Shown: positions 26,586-39,500, numbered from the stretch's first letter. The stretch is DNA of 64,000 nucleotides from Formicarius rufipectus (GCA_013399695.1 VXAU01002292.1:817670-881669); one strand, 5' to 3'. The notes: generated by a model from the letters alone, not told the origin. Translations and numbers: made by a program.

Positions 26586-29174
26586 TTACTTAAGTACATC
26601 CTGTTTGGGCACTTTTAAGTTTTTCCAACGCCTCAAAATTACTTTGTATTTTTCACTTTCAGTTTTGTCAGATAATTTTTTTAAGACTACCCGCATAACT
26701 ACAGCAGTTCCTGTTTCTTTATCTTCACCTACTATGAGATCCAGTGTGTCACCAACTTTCACCTGGAAACAGAAAGAGAAGATAAGTGATTATAGACATG
26801 CTCTGGGGAAAACAAATCCCCACCACCTCTATCCAGTTTCAGTGTTGTTCATTTCTTTGCATTTAACATTCTTATCTCACATGAGAGAAGGAAGACAGCC
26901 AATATTAGAACCTTATAGATTCTTCAGCTATGAACTTCTAGGAAAGCTGTGGTAATAAGCAATTAAATGTCTCATGATCTTCCCTGCCAAAAGCTACATC
27001 CTTCCTGTTACACAACCAACTCCTAACTTATGGAAAAGGTGTAATGTATGGGGGTTTTATCCTGAAGAGTGCTTTCCACCAATCTTTTTCTACCAGCACA
27101 GACACAAACCAGCAAAATGCAAATTCTCACTCCTGCCTTTAAAACAGTTTAGTGTTCTTAAGAACAGAGTGCTCACCAACTGGCTTGTGCTCCTCTCAAA
27201 GATCACAGAAGCAGTACGCCTCTCATAACCTAGCCTTAACTTTATGCCATCAGGAATCAAAACTTTGCATCATATTGCCCTTTGATGACAGTAACCACCA
27301 CCAAGGATCACTCTCACATAAACAAGTGTGGGTAGACATATGTCATCATTATAGTGAGCTCTGCTGGCAGAGAGTATGGCCTGCAACCTTTCTGGCTCTT
27401 CTCCTAACTGTGGTCCTGTGTGCTCTATTACAGACACAGTAACATTCCCCGAGTTACCCCAGTTTCAATCCCTTTCTATCATCAGACTTTTTATTTTTCT
27501 TTAATCATGTGCCTGCTCCACCAATACCTCAGATTTAATCATTTCTACTCCATCAGCCTTGTATATATATCATCACTTCTTTCAGCAACTTAGAACATTC
27601 TGTCCTTGTTGCCTTCTCCTGACTTTCGGCTTAGATTTGAATCTCCAACAACACAAGTCTCCTGTCTGCCTTAAGGAATAAGGTTTTACCAGGAGAATCA
27701 TAGCAACACACACACACCCTAAAGCTGGAAGAGGTATTAGCAGTGTTATGCATTCACATTTGCAGAGTGATTTACAGGGAGAAGGTCATGCCATAGATAT
27801 TTTCTTGTATTGTATTAAAAGGATTTAAATTTAAAAAGTCTTACAGTTCTACTTTTCTTCCACAGTTTTTCTCCATTCAGCCTGAGTTCATTACTGTAGA
27901 ATGCATCTTCTACTTTACTGAAGAAAAACAAAGTTTTGTTGCAGTTACAGTGTGCAGGAAACCAAATGCAATTACTTCTTTGCAGATACACAACACCACC
28001 ATTCACGTGCAAGGCACATTTCTACAAATCTAATTTGTGCATAAAGGACACCTTTATTTAAGGCCAGGACAGACTTGAACAGGAAGGGAAGAAAAAGTCT
28101 TAAAGAGATACTAAATGAAATAATAATGCACAGTTGCTCTGTGCCAGAAAAGCTGTTTCTAAAGATCTGTCTCCTGAATATCAAATGATTAATGGCCCCT
28201 TTCCTGCATCAGCCAGTTTAACAGTTTTTAAGTAATCAAGTTATACTAATATTCTGTTCTAACATTGAGATACAAGGCTTCTTTAGGTTGCATTAGATCA
28301 AACAATGCGATACATTTATAGACTGCACATTTACCTGTTGCATGTGGTACGTTAGGTTTACACTTACCATCACCTGTTTCTCCAGCCATTAAGTAGCACA
28401 TTATTTTACTCCCTCAATCTCAAATTACATCTTTTTGTACTACTCAGTATGGTATTTTGCATTTTCTGCATTTTGAATAAACAGTAATAGATAGTAACTG
28501 ATAGAAAACACCTCCTCAGCAACCTTGGAAATACTCCACATGAAAAAGCAAAATCAGGCTGTTTCAAGCGAGGTGAGGTGAAACAAACAGGAACACCCAC
28601 ACACCCAAAATATATATTTAGACAATCAAAACAGCGATACCAAAAGAAAATCAAAATACTGAGTTATTTCAGCAATAAAAGGTTATCAAAAGTCAAATTT
28701 TAAATGCATGACATCTTTCTCATCAGCAAGTTGTTTCTTCTGTACTTACTTTCTTGCCATGTCCAGACCAGCTTTCATGATCACATCATATCGAAGGGAC
28801 TGCACTACTTTTTCGAGATCCTTGTAATCTTTTACTATGTTAGGGTCATTTTCAAATTCGTCTTCCAAATCACTTTCATCTTCATCCTCTTCTTCTTCTT
28901 CTTCTTCTACGGTTTGTTTGCTCCTTCTAGAGCTTTTGTTACTTTTGTTCCTCAGAGAAAGTACTGAGATATACTCTGGAGAAAGTCTTAGTGCACCGAG
29001 TTTGACTGGGGAAAAACTGAAACATCTTTTGTAGTTTACTGTGCTTGCTTGACAGCTACAGAATATGCTTCTCCTCCAAGTGGGATACAGTTTATTCGAG
29101 GGAAACTTCTCCCAGACTCCAAACCAGACATTTAGTTTCCTAAAAGTAGTGATGGGAAGTCTGAAGCCAGTCAT
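26586..29174 (-). CDS. MTRES1: Mitochondrial transcription rescue factor 1 (C6orf203 family)
   Basis: Three minus-strand coding exons, 29174-28750, 27917-27845 and 26762-26586, total 675 nt for 224 aa (human 240). Junctions: AGAAA|gtaagt to ttcag|TAAAG, which restores Asn142, and AGAACT|gtaaga to tccag|GTGAAA; all in frame. Residues 1-90 are rich in Arg/Lys/Ser with no acidic residue until Glu22, fitting a mitochondrial presequence. Residues 90-110 are a Glu/Asp run, and 128-195 form the S4-like RNA-binding fold (RYDVIMKAGLD, KVEDAFYSNELRLN, KLWKKSRTVKVGDTLDL). The C-terminal ILRRWKNLKVPK matches the family. Known role: binds mitochondrial RNA and the large mitoribosomal subunit and helps release stalled nascent chains with mtRF-R. 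The start was chosen because Met1 aligns with the human N-terminus and a splice acceptor lies 8 bases upstream; the longer upstream open frame is intronic. Confidence 0.95.
27918..28749 (-). other. MTRES1 intron between coding exons 1 and 2
   Basis: 832-base AT-rich intron with donor gtaagt and acceptor TTTTTCTTCAG. No embedded gene or clear repeat. The other coding intron (26763-27844) is 1,082 bases with donor gtaaga and acceptor TTTCCAG, and is equally empty apart from a short CA run near 27707. Confidence 0.85.
28873..28912 (-). repeat. MTRES1: GAA/GAG trinucleotide tract coding the MTRES1 acidic run
   Basis: On the plus strand (CTT)n-like, on the coding strand GAA/GAG/GAT repeats encoding the Glu/Asp stretch of about residues 89-100. 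Length variation here would change the acidic linker without shifting frame. Confidence 0.8.
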
Positions 29175-29182
29175 AGCATACC
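29171..29182 (-). promoter_or_regulatory. MTRES1: Two-codon uORF overlapping the MTRES1 start
   Basis: Directly after the predicted acceptor (TTATCTTAG) the exon reads GGTATGCTATGA. An upstream ATG (29179-29177) opens ATG-CTA-TGA, and its stop codon TGA shares two bases with the main ATG (29174-29172). Such a minimal uORF could reduce initiation or force termination-reinitiation. It depends on the acceptor being used as predicted. Confidence 0.55.
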
Positions 29183-30255
29183 CTAAGATAAAACAAACAT
29201 TCATAAATGAGCAACTGCTTTGACTATTGGAAGGATTTCTCCACATATGCATAACAGTTACTACAAAAAGATGGTTATCTGGTTCCCCATACAGCAATGC
29301 ACCACCTAAAAGCCCAAGGCTTTAGATGGCTTTACGATCTTCTTCGCCGTCCACCATTACAAAGATGTAAAACACCAGACGAGAAGCAAACACTAAAAAC
29401 CCCGGAGGAATACTGCATTCGTAACTCCTTTTCTGGTGTTCAGAATTAAACGTCCAAACACATTTGTGGCACTTCCCTCCCTACATCCGAAATACAATTC
29501 ACAAAACAAACAGAAACGAAGTCATAAAAAGCACAGGGAGATGTGTATCTACCATGAGTCATTCTCAATACAGGCAAGTTGCTCTACACTGCAAGCAAGC
29601 AATCCCAGAAAGTCCAAAAGCTTAACCTCAGTTCCTTGGACCACAACACTCTTGTGTGGCTGAATGCTGCACAGTTCCCCCGTTCCTCCAGATGGGAACT
29701 CCACCGTGGCAGAGTTCGGGAGAGATAACACAGCTTATGTACCGAAACAGGGCTGACATCAGCACCCGATGTGCTGCTCCCCGGCGCTGCTGCCCTCCGG
29801 AGCCTCTCTAACCGGGGACAAGGAGGCGGAACCGAAAAAAACCCAGATGTCTTTCCAGGCTCTCAGGAAACGATTTGCAGTCCTTACTAGCAGGGTGCTG
29901 CGCCGGCTTGTGTTGCGGTCTTATTAAGGAAATACGTGTTTCTTCAGGAGGCCGGGGCTGGTTTTCCCCACGCCCAAGTGACCTCTGCCGAAATCTGAAA
30001 TGAGGCGGATTTTGTGGTTGTGGGAAAAGCCCTGATCATCGAGGGCAATTATTGGCCAAATAAAAACAAACACACCTCCACACCTCCCTTGGCTGTTTAT
30101 TTTCCTTTTTTTTTTTTTTTCCTACTGCATTTAGAGATATAACACACAGATGGTACAGTCCCCGCAGAAGACACACGCCTCTCCTTAGTTCGGAGTGGGG
30201 AGGACACACACGAATTCCCAGGGCATGTATTTGACCGCGTAAACAATTATTATAC
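29183..30255 (-). other. Probable MTRES1 5' UTR intron or promoter-proximal region
   Basis: Between the acceptor before the start codon and the CpG island. A possible alternative donor, CTGAG|gttaag, sits at 29626-29621 with moderately GC-rich sequence behind it (29627-29830), so a first exon could also lie here. The stretch at 30096-30122 is a T-run. No coding frame is convincing. Confidence 0.45.
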
Positions 30256-30860
30256 CTTATTTTCAGAGCTCCACCTTAGATCATTCCCCGCTGGCAGCCA
30301 GGCCGGGAGGGCCGGGAGCCCTCCCCGCACGGACCGGGCCCTGGGGCAGGCACGGCCCCCGGCGCGCCGCGGGGCTCTAGGCGGAGCCGCCGCAGCCCAG
30401 GCTCGGCGCCCTCTGCCGAGGGGCCGCCCGCCCCGGGAGCCGAGGCACCTGTCACACAACCCACCCACCCCACCGTGCTCAGGAAGGGTCATCCCAGAGC
30501 GCACGGCACGGGAGTGCGTCCGGGCGGTTCTGGAGTATCAACCCGGTAGTGTGCTCAGTGCGCGGTCACCCGCTCGGGAAAGAGGTCCTTCCTCATGTTC
30601 AGGTGGATCTTCCTGTGCACCAGTTTCTGCCATTGCCTGGTATTTTCCTAGTGGCTGGCATCACCGAGGAGAGCCTGGCTCCATCTCCTTGGCGTCCCCC
30701 GTTTAGATGTTTGGCGGTGCCTTTCGCCTGTTCCCCCCGGTGCCCGCGGTTTGGGAGCGGAGGCCGGAGGGTGTCCTGCCATGCCCTCCTCAGCCTCCTG
30801 CGCTCTGCCCCCTCCTCGGCCGGCACTCCTGCCCACCAGCCCCACCGTCCTGTCCGACCT
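30256..30860 (-). promoter_or_regulatory. MTRES1: CpG island, likely MTRES1 promoter and noncoding exon 1
   Basis: Strong CpG density, including a GGCGCGCCGCGGGG core near 30360. On the minus strand a good splice donor, GAAAATAAG|gtataa, ends at 30256, so an exon of about 200 bases could splice to 29182 and supply the MTRES1 5' UTR. A CR1 fragment (about 30575-30715) lies inside the island. No TATA box seen. Open frames here are GC artefacts. A divergent noncoding transcript on the plus strand is also possible. Confidence 0.55.
30575..30715 (-). mobile_element. Old CR1 fragment within the CpG island
   Basis: The plus strand reads AGGTCCTTCCTCATGTTCAG, GTGGATCTTCCTGTGCACCAG, GCCATTGCCTGGT, GAGAGCCTGGCTCCATCTCC and CGTTTAGATGTTT, matching in order the reverse complement of CR1 ORF2 3' sequence. 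It is an internal piece with neither CR1 end. It has gained CpGs relative to typical copies. Confidence 0.8.
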
Positions 30861-30897
30861 GTTTCACGTTCTGGTTTTCCGCTTTTCTGATTTTATT

Positions 30898-30988
30898 GGT
30901 TGGGGGTTTTTTTGTTTGTTTGGTTGGGGTTTTTTTTGTTTGTTTTTTTTGTTTTTGTTTGTTTGTTTGTTTGTTTTTTGTTCCCACC
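30898..30988. repeat. GT/T-rich low-complexity tract
   Basis: GGTTGGGGG followed by T-runs with regular GTTT spacing (TTTGTTTGTTTGTTTG), ending in CCCACCCCC. It adjoins the CpG island. Confidence 0.85.
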
Positions 30989-33411
30989 CCCGTCGTGTTT
31001 TCAGCCCTTCATGCTCAAACCCACATGCCCAAACCAGAAAACTGTGGCAGTCTCTCCTTTGGAAGACTCCAGCAGATGCTGGTTTCCCGACCACAGGCTA
31101 CTTTGAAAGGCTTGGGCACCATGACAAACTAATCCAAACCCCACTGTGGCTTGGGTTTCCCCTTATCTTTTTTTCCTTCTCACTACATAGCCCTCTTTCA
31201 CTCCGTATCTCAATTACTGGTAGTAATCCATAACTCCTTCTCTTCGGAGTTCAGAAACTAGGAAAGCTCCATTCCTTCTTTTGCTTTCTCCCAGATTTCT
31301 CTCTGCCATGCAACAATTGCACTCTCTTGGTGTTTCTGATTGCTCCAATTGCCCAGCATGTGGAGAATTCTCTGTATCCATACGGAACTGGCACAAAATG
31401 CAACCCCACCAGACTGGCAGCATCTTGCCCTGACATAAATTGCTGCACAAGGTCCAGGGTAATTCTGGCAGATGAAGAAACTCCTCGGCTTTACAGTTTG
31501 CTTTAAAATGCTCATCACCCCAGATGACAGACCCATCATCCCTTGGAAGATTATCAGCAAATCTGAAAAGTGATGTAACTGTGGAGCTGCTGCTGCATGG
31601 CAGCTGTGCAATTAGTGCATTATAAGTGATTGCTTAATTTTACACCTGTAAAAACTTTGTCATAAAATGTTCGAGTGAGAGGTTTTTTTATGTCAGGGAT
31701 ATCTTGCAATGGAGTGATTCATTGGCAAACCTATTTCCCACTTCTTAGTAACCTCAATGGGAAGAAACCCGTGAATGCATTTATGTCTTTATGTATTTTG
31801 CCCATTTCTGGGAGATTCAGACCAATTTCAATTGGGAATATAGCTGCTAACTTTTTAGCACTTTTCTCCTCTATGTCTTTAAATTTACATACCTGCTTAC
31901 TGAGGCAAAACAAAAAGGTTGGTAGGAGTAACTTTCTTGCGTTCATAATGGCACATGATGAGTCAGAACAGAAATTAATGTCTAGAAAAGTGGGAATTCC
32001 TTCAACAGAAATGTTACCTCCTTTATGGAATTAAAAAACCCCACACCCAAAACTGAAGAAAAAAGACCCCAAACCTAGTTTTCCATATGCCCCATTCTTT
32101 TCAGATCTCTTGGAATTTGATTTTTCTCATGTAGTATTAATGACCTAACTCTGATAAGAGTGAAGTTAACTTAATCTTAGTAAAGAAAGACATAAACATT
32201 AGTGCCTTTCCAGGTTAATCAGGCATTATACATTTTATTGTACTTTCATATTGAAAGGCATGGTAGAGAATGTGCCTCAAGTCACTCTGTCTTTTATATT
32301 TTCAAATTCATAATATAATGGCATCTTACAAAAGCAGAAATTAATCAGCCTCCAAGGAAATGTGACTTGCGTGTCATGAATAGACATCATGCATCTCATC
32401 TCATAATTGTGCAACCTCAAACAGACACATCACCTCTGTCACACTTGCTGAGTTTCCTAGTCCAGTTATATGAGTGACTGTTCTAGTTGTACTAGTTATG
32501 AGGTACATCATGTTATTATTATGTCTCAGTCGTGAAAGCAGATGCTTACAAAGGTTTTTCTTTTCCAGGATTCATTCAGCCCTGGACCACAGAGGAACTT
32601 CAGTGTCCCACAGCTCTTCTTGCTATTGCATTCCCTCCATGCTACAGAGTGGAGGGTCCATGAAACCACTCACACAAGATTTGTATTACTGCTGTGTGAG
32701 GCTTGGAAACTTCCAATCTGGGCCAGTAAGTGCTTTTTTAAATTTAAAAAATGCAAAAATGAAGTTAATAATCAATAATCCTGCTTTGATTATACGGAAC
32801 TGTAATTATTTAAAAAAAAGCTCCGACAGGGTGAGGACCTTTTGTGTAATTTTTCTCTTCTGCCAGTTCGCCATTAGATGGCAGCGAACAACTCCTCTAG
32901 AAGCTGCCACGGGTTCAGTCTTCCCTCGTAAGAGGCTTTGCTCAGCCACAGACCAGTCATACCATCTCTGAGAAGGATGTACTTTAAGCTGCTTTCAGGT
33001 GATTTGAATTCCATTAAAAAACAAACAAAAAGCAAAAAAAACCCTCAAAAGTTTCTGCTTTGATAAGAAACAATAATCATTTGTCTCTGACAGATTAGTG
33101 GTGGTCTAATTTATTTTTTTTTAATTGGTCTGACCAAGATGTATTCTTGTCGTGGCTATTATCATAGATTTCTTTTTTTTCAGTGGAGTAATTTCTTGTC
33201 TAGAAAGGGTAATTCCTATCTTGTTTATAACTTTCATTTTATGTATTTCAATATACTCCCTGTGACATTCACTCACAAGCAGATTAATCTTTGAGGTTTG
33301 GTAACTCAGAGAGAAAATTCTCAATAGCTTTTGTCCTGTATGTTGGAGTCTGTAACTATGAATTCCCTCCCAACTGCCTAGGGTTTTTTCTTACCTTTAT
33401 TTTCCTGTAAG
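30989..33411. other. Intergenic, MTRES1-CD24 (left part)
   Basis: AT-rich, no convincing exon. The longer frames (for example 32474-32971 plus) show no domain and no homology I can recognise. A short A/C-rich tract lies at about 33016-33045. Confidence 0.6.
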
Positions 33412-33597
33412 GTCTGCCAAGAACAGACTCCCCAGGGACGTGGTCACAGCACCAAGCTGACAGAGTTCAAGAAGTGTTTGGACAACACCCTCAGGCATGT
33501 GGTGTGACTCTTGAGGATGGTCCTGTGCAGAGCTAAGAGCTGGACTCAATGATCCTTTTGGGTCCCTTCCAACTTGGCATAATCTGTGATTCTGTGA
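33412..33597 (+). mobile_element. CR1 LINE 3' fragment, plus strand
   Basis: Carries ACAGACTCCCCAGGGACGTG, TTCAAGAAGTGTTTGGACAA, GGACTCAATGATCC and GGGTCCCTTCCAAC, ending ATCTGTGATTCTGTGAAG. This is the 3'-terminal ~190 bases of a CR1 element, 5'-truncated as usual. Confidence 0.92.
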
Positions 33598-36500
33598 AGT
33601 GACAGTGATAGATCTGCTGACACTCATTGCATCTCAAAGCAAAGAGCAGCATGCTGCTATTCGAGCCCTGTGAGTAGCTCTGACTAACATTCTACAATGC
33701 ACATCTCACTAGATTACTTGTCACTGCAGATTTAGCTTCAGCATTGCATTGTTGAGACCATACGCCTTTAAAGTTGCACTACTTAATTCAAGGTGTACTG
33801 AGAAGGTGACTGGACAGTGTTCTATGCATATTTATGCTGCCTGGGAAAACATAGTGTCCCCATGTGAGCATCACCTCTAAGTTTGTCCATATTCATCTGA
33901 ATAATGAGTTCCCTGACTGCTAATTCACCTCTTCCAGTGTCACATCTATTGTAACTGCTTAGATGTTCTCTTTTCTTAGTCCACAGTCTGGACACAATTC
34001 CTCTAGCTGTTTATTTGCATCCAATCTGTGACCAAATAATCTTACCATCTCTTTCTCTAAAGCCCCTCTCTGAAAAATAATCTTTCATGCAGCAGGACCT
34101 CCCTTTCTAGCCCTTCCAGTGTTGCCTTTTCAGTTGGCACACTGCTCTAAACTGTCCTTTCTCCCACATTTGCCCATATACCATAAAAACTGTGCCAGTT
34201 TTTACTATAAAAAGTTGTGTTTATTCTCTTTAGAATACTTTTAATGTATCCAGCCCTTAGGTACACTGAAACTTGGCGCTGTTTATCTCTATTTACCAAC
34301 CCTTTGTGTTACTGTTTCATCTCTTGTGATAAGATCTGTATTATGAATTTCTGTCCATTTTTTCCTGCAGCCGCCTTGGTGTTCTGCATAGAGAATCCCT
34401 TTCCAGAAGCAAGTAGTGTTTCACAAAGCACTTTTGCTTGCAGCCTGCTTATTTCTTGAAAACTCATTTTAGACATTAAAGATGGGTAATTAGTGGAGTA
34501 AGGTAAGATGGATAAGTTTCAGGTATTGGTTTGTATTTCTTTAAGTGGTGGAGATACAGACACTAAAGTAATGTTCTTTCCCCCCCCCCTCTTTTTTCTT
34601 CCCTCTCCTTTTGACTGTCTGACTAATTTGGCTTTTACCAACCTGTTCTCTTTTACAGTAGAAGATCACATTGAGTCACAAGAAGAAAGAATATGGAGGT
34701 GAGCAGTGCAGACTGCTCTGATCAGCACTGAAGAAACAACAGAGGCCACCCTAATCAGTCAGAGTAAGGCGACCCACCTAAACCAGAAATACATAGCTAC
34801 CTTGCCAGTGAAAACCAGTGTTACATCAGTGGTTAAACAAATGAGAGGAAAACAGTGAGTAACTTCCTTCAGTCAGTCTGGTATTAAATCCAGCTACACC
34901 AAGATTAAAGGCTCTGCAGTTCCACTGCTAAATCTTATATTTCCCATTTTGGTGAGAGGTTTGCAATGAGATTTGTTTGGTTGCTTTTCCCTCACTTTTT
35001 TGTTTGTCAGTTCTCTAAAACATGGTGGTTTGTGTTTTTTGGTTTGGTTTCGTTTTTTGTTTACCTTTTCTTTTTTTTCTTTTTTAAGTAGGAAAAGTTA
35101 ATGTACTGTTTCCTAAGGCAGGCTTTGAGACTTTCATTCATTCTGTAGTGAACATGCTCAGGTCCTGCTGGTGTTGGTTGCTGTTCTAGGATTTATCTAG
35201 CTACCACTCTCAGTGGGTGGCAAATACAAATAAAAGGAAAAGCAACCAATTAAACATTTGTTCTTTGAACCTTATTAGCCATAAAACAGCACAATCTATG
35301 AGCAAATGTTAATTAGTTTGAGTTATTTGTTTACTTCTAGTTTAGGAAATAATATTCTCTTCTCTAATTGATAGTGACTAGTTCAAGAGATACACAGGAA
35401 AAATGTTGGGTAAAATATTTCAGCTTCCATTGTGACTAAGTGGCAAAGTTAGCGTTTATAAACATTGCTGCATTATGAAAGAAAATTTTTTCTGTAGATG
35501 TCAATACACCTTTGACATACACATATATGTAAAGACATAATGTAAATGAAGGTGCAATAAGGAGAGATAGAATGTCAGAATAATCACGTTACTTGGTGTC
35601 AAGGCTGTCTCATCCTTTCATGCTGTCTAACTCCAGAACTGTGAAAGATGTGTAAATCACATAGGGGAAGATCTGGGATGACCTGCCTCCCAGGAAAGTT
35701 CTTGCAATACTTGCTGTTTAAACTCTGGGTGTTCTCATCACTGTGTGATGACTCCTTCTCTACGCTTGCCTAATGATACCCTGTAATACAGTGTTCACCA
35801 TCTAAAAGATACATGAAGCCTTAACACTGCTAGTGATACATGATACATGTTTCCTTTCAGCAATTCAGCCTTTCAAATCCTTGACTAGTCCTGTGATCTA
35901 CCTTCTAGAACTTGACCATTTATACACATTTTAATCATATTTGCTCTTATTTTGGCTTATAAAATACACACTTATATATTCCTGTTTATCAGATTCCTCC
36001 ATGGTTCATTCTCATTATTTTGTTATCCCGAGGAACTTGCTGTCACTGTCTGAGCGTGCTCTGCTGTGGCAAAATGAACCTCAGGAGTAAAGGGGGTGGG
36101 GCCAGTTCCGCGCACACTGTGCCTCACCTAAAAAATCCATTGCGCAGGCTTAGCCCAAAATCTTCGTTTGCGAAGTCTAGCCAACAACAACAACAAATCT
36201 GGTCATTATTATTATCTGTGTACTTTACTGTGCAATGCAACAAATCATTAAATTTGAAGCAAAGATTTTGTGTTGAGAGAAATATTCTGCAAAGATAGTT
36301 TGGCAAAGTAGCAGGAGATCTATGGGCTGTGGAATGATGCAGTTTACTGATTTTTTTTTTCCTGAGAGTTATATTTAACCTTGCCTCAAATCAACAGATG
36401 TAATAAATAACCTTTGATAATTTTTATTTCTTCATGTCTATAGACCTGTTATCTGACATTATGCCTCATGAGTGAAGGAAAGCCCTGTCTTGGTTTTGTC

Positions 36501-39500
36501 CTGTTCCAAGTAGAACGATCCCAAACAATTCCTGACCATGATTCGGGAGTTGGGCCAGGCCTCGGACAGCTACCTCCCAATAGGCAGTTTAGATTCAGTC
36601 TCCATTTTCTGGAGACTGGGGGAGTTTAATAGTGTGATCATGGCTAGACATGTCAGTTGTCCTTAAGGCCAAAGAACAGGCTCTGCTACCATTTAATTTG
36701 TTTGTATTGATGTCACCTAAGAGTTTGTTTGACTTAGGGAGAAAGGTGTGCTTTCAAGCAGATCTGAAGCCACACCTAATTTTGTAGGCTGACACCATCC
36801 CTTCAAGTCTACCCAGAAGTCAAAAGATACATGGACATTAGGGCAGCAACTGTTACACACTTCTTTTTGAGACTGTTTCTAGAATTACAGTTTCACTTCT
36901 GCTCAAACTTCAGGCTTATGATTCCAAGGGTAGAAATCATGGGTTTGTTTACTTCCATAACTGTATATTGCTAACTAAGAATCCCAATGATTTTGGTATC
37001 AAACAGACACAGAAGAGAAACTGGGGCACTGCTGGAATCCTGGTGTAATGAGGCTCTGCATCATGGCAGCAAGGCCCATGTCTGCAGACATGTATAGTTG
37101 AATCCAATCAACATTTATTACCAAGTAGAGATTTACAGTACCACTAATCATGCCTTCCTTTAAAAGTTCTATTAACATAAATTTAATATAAACACTCCAC
37201 TGGAAGAGGAAATCCAATCTGCAATATATATTCCAAGTTTTTAACCAAGGCACATGCCAAAGAGTTTTGCCCAGTTTCAAAATCAGTTTCAACCAGCCAG
37301 CTCCCATCAGTATTTCAGTCTTGTTCTGCTTTGATAGTGAATGTACAACTGTAAGGAAAGGTGCTTCAAAATAGATGGCAAATTTTGATTACATGGCTGG
37401 TGCTGCTGCAAGACATCATTTCCATTAAACAAGCAAGAGAAGGGCCAGCCTAACAAATGAAAAGATGATGTTTCTATATATTAGAAAATATTGACATGTT
37501 TCTCAAGGCAAAATCCATATGCCAAAAGTGGACATTAAGGAAACTTATCACCAGATGATAGCTTAGATCAGCATATATGGGCTAGTTGATGCATGCTGCA
37601 AAGCTGGATTTCTCTCTTCAAATCTGCACTTTGAAAATAAAAGACCAGGTTCTAATATATAAACGCACATGTTCACATATAGGTCTCAACTAAAATAACT
37701 CATAATATAGCTCAGATGAGTACTGCTGCAGTAGCATGACCTTGAAATGGATGAAGACACTGAGATGAGCCACAGGGTATAGTAAGTTCTAATATATGAG
37801 TAGTAAGTTCACATGCACAAGGAGAGTGAAATGCTGGTTGGGACACATGGGATCAAGGGATCCTCATCAGCAATTGTTGCTCCTAAAATATTTTACATGG
37901 ATCAAGATTGGCATCTAAAAGGTAAGAATAAATTAATGGCCAAGTCAAAATTATCTCTCATATACTTATTGTACTTAAGTACTTAACGTACTTATTTTGA
38001 TAAGCTTTTTATTTTAATGCGATATATTTAAATACATTACTTGTATTTCTTGGCAACTCATTCTCTGACTCCTTTTATAGATAACTTTTTTTTTTTTTCT
38101 GCCAATCATTTTAGCTGGTCTTGTTTCCCAATACATTATGCAAAACAGCAGAAGTTTCGCTTCCGTTCACTGAATTGAAAGCTATGCATATTGCAAAGTT
38201 CCATTAACTTAAAACTCAGTGGTGGAATATCCAGATGATCTTACATTCAACTCAAAAATCAAGATTATTTTCCCCCTTCTCTTTGCTAACCTTTCTCATA
38301 AAATATTATGTATTCAGCTTGAAGAGGTGCTGAGTACCATACAACACTAAGTCTCAGCATGACAAAAAGTCTAAGAGGACACTGCTATCAAAAGCTGATT
38401 GATTGAGGGAGTATATAATCTTTTCTGACAGAAAAATACCAGAAGTGCCTTTTGGCCACCAGGTAGCAGTGCTTCACTTTGTACAGTTCTCAGCGTCACA
38501 GTATTCCTTGCCTTGTAGAAAAAAAATCCATATATTGGATTCTGGTCTCTTTGTTCATGTACGTCTTTTCCAGACTTCATTATAGACTTCAACTGAAAGG
38601 GAAAAAAAAAAAAAAGTAGTAAAGATTTTGCAATTAGGAGTGCAGGTGATTTATGTGTTCAGGAGAAATCGAGGATATTGCAGCTTTCCTGAATGGGGAA
38701 AGCTGGTTGTATAAATCCAAAGGAGTGTAGACCTTATAGTTATAATTTTCAATGACAAAAGTTTCAAAGAAATTTTTGGGCTTAAAATATTTTTAGCACT
38801 TCTCCCTTGCTGCCAGTACATTTCCTTATCTGCATTAGTATTTCAGGGATATTTCAGAAGGGCATGTTTTTGGCCTCAGAACATAAACTTAACATAGTTT
38901 CATTATTTCAGTATTTTATAATTTCTGCCAAATGTTTTTCAACCTCTGGATTTTTCTTTGTTTTTAAATAAAGGAATAGACTTCACATTATTTTTAGAAA
39001 AGAAAGAAAGACGTTGTAATTTTCACTGAAACTTGTTTAAAATGCCAAAAATGCTATATACTATATAATAATGATTGTCTGTTGTATAATGCTATATTGT
39101 TCATGTCACCTTACAAGAACTGTATATCATCCTCATTTTTGACAGATTCAGTTCCAGACCACAGGTAAAATGCACAGCTAGAGAGAATGGGAAAGGCCAT
39201 CTGACAGTTATTTCCTCAGTCTTATCTGTCTCAGTGTTGACATTAAAGTGCCTCAGCTGCTGCTTTAACTTGCAACAGTCAGTTATGATCCCTATGGGAT
39301 CTCGAAACAGCTTTATCGTGTCCTTTTCTCCCAGGCAGGAGAGATAGCAGTGGAAACCATCACTGTCAGCTTTACACTAGTATATTCTTTTCTTTGGCTA
39401 ATGTAGAGCCCTAGCTGGATTCTTTTTGTTTTACATCTCCTCCAGAGAATCTGTTGTCAGGATTGTATGAGCCCTCACTTTATTGCTGTGACTCACATGA

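Noticed and set aside
29175..29297. Extended MTRES1 N-terminus from an ATG at 29297
   Set aside because: A splice acceptor lies at 29184-29183 and homology to human MTRES1 begins at the Met at 29174; the extra residues are read-through of intron.
30250..31233. Overlapping open frames on both strands across the CpG island
   Set aside because: GC composition lowers stop frequency; part overlaps a CR1 fragment and a GT-rich tract, and no family is recognisable.
36486..36862. Possible solo LTR starting TGTCTTGGTTTTG and ending ACACA
   Set aside because: No target-site duplication, no clear poly(A) signal and no second copy in the window.
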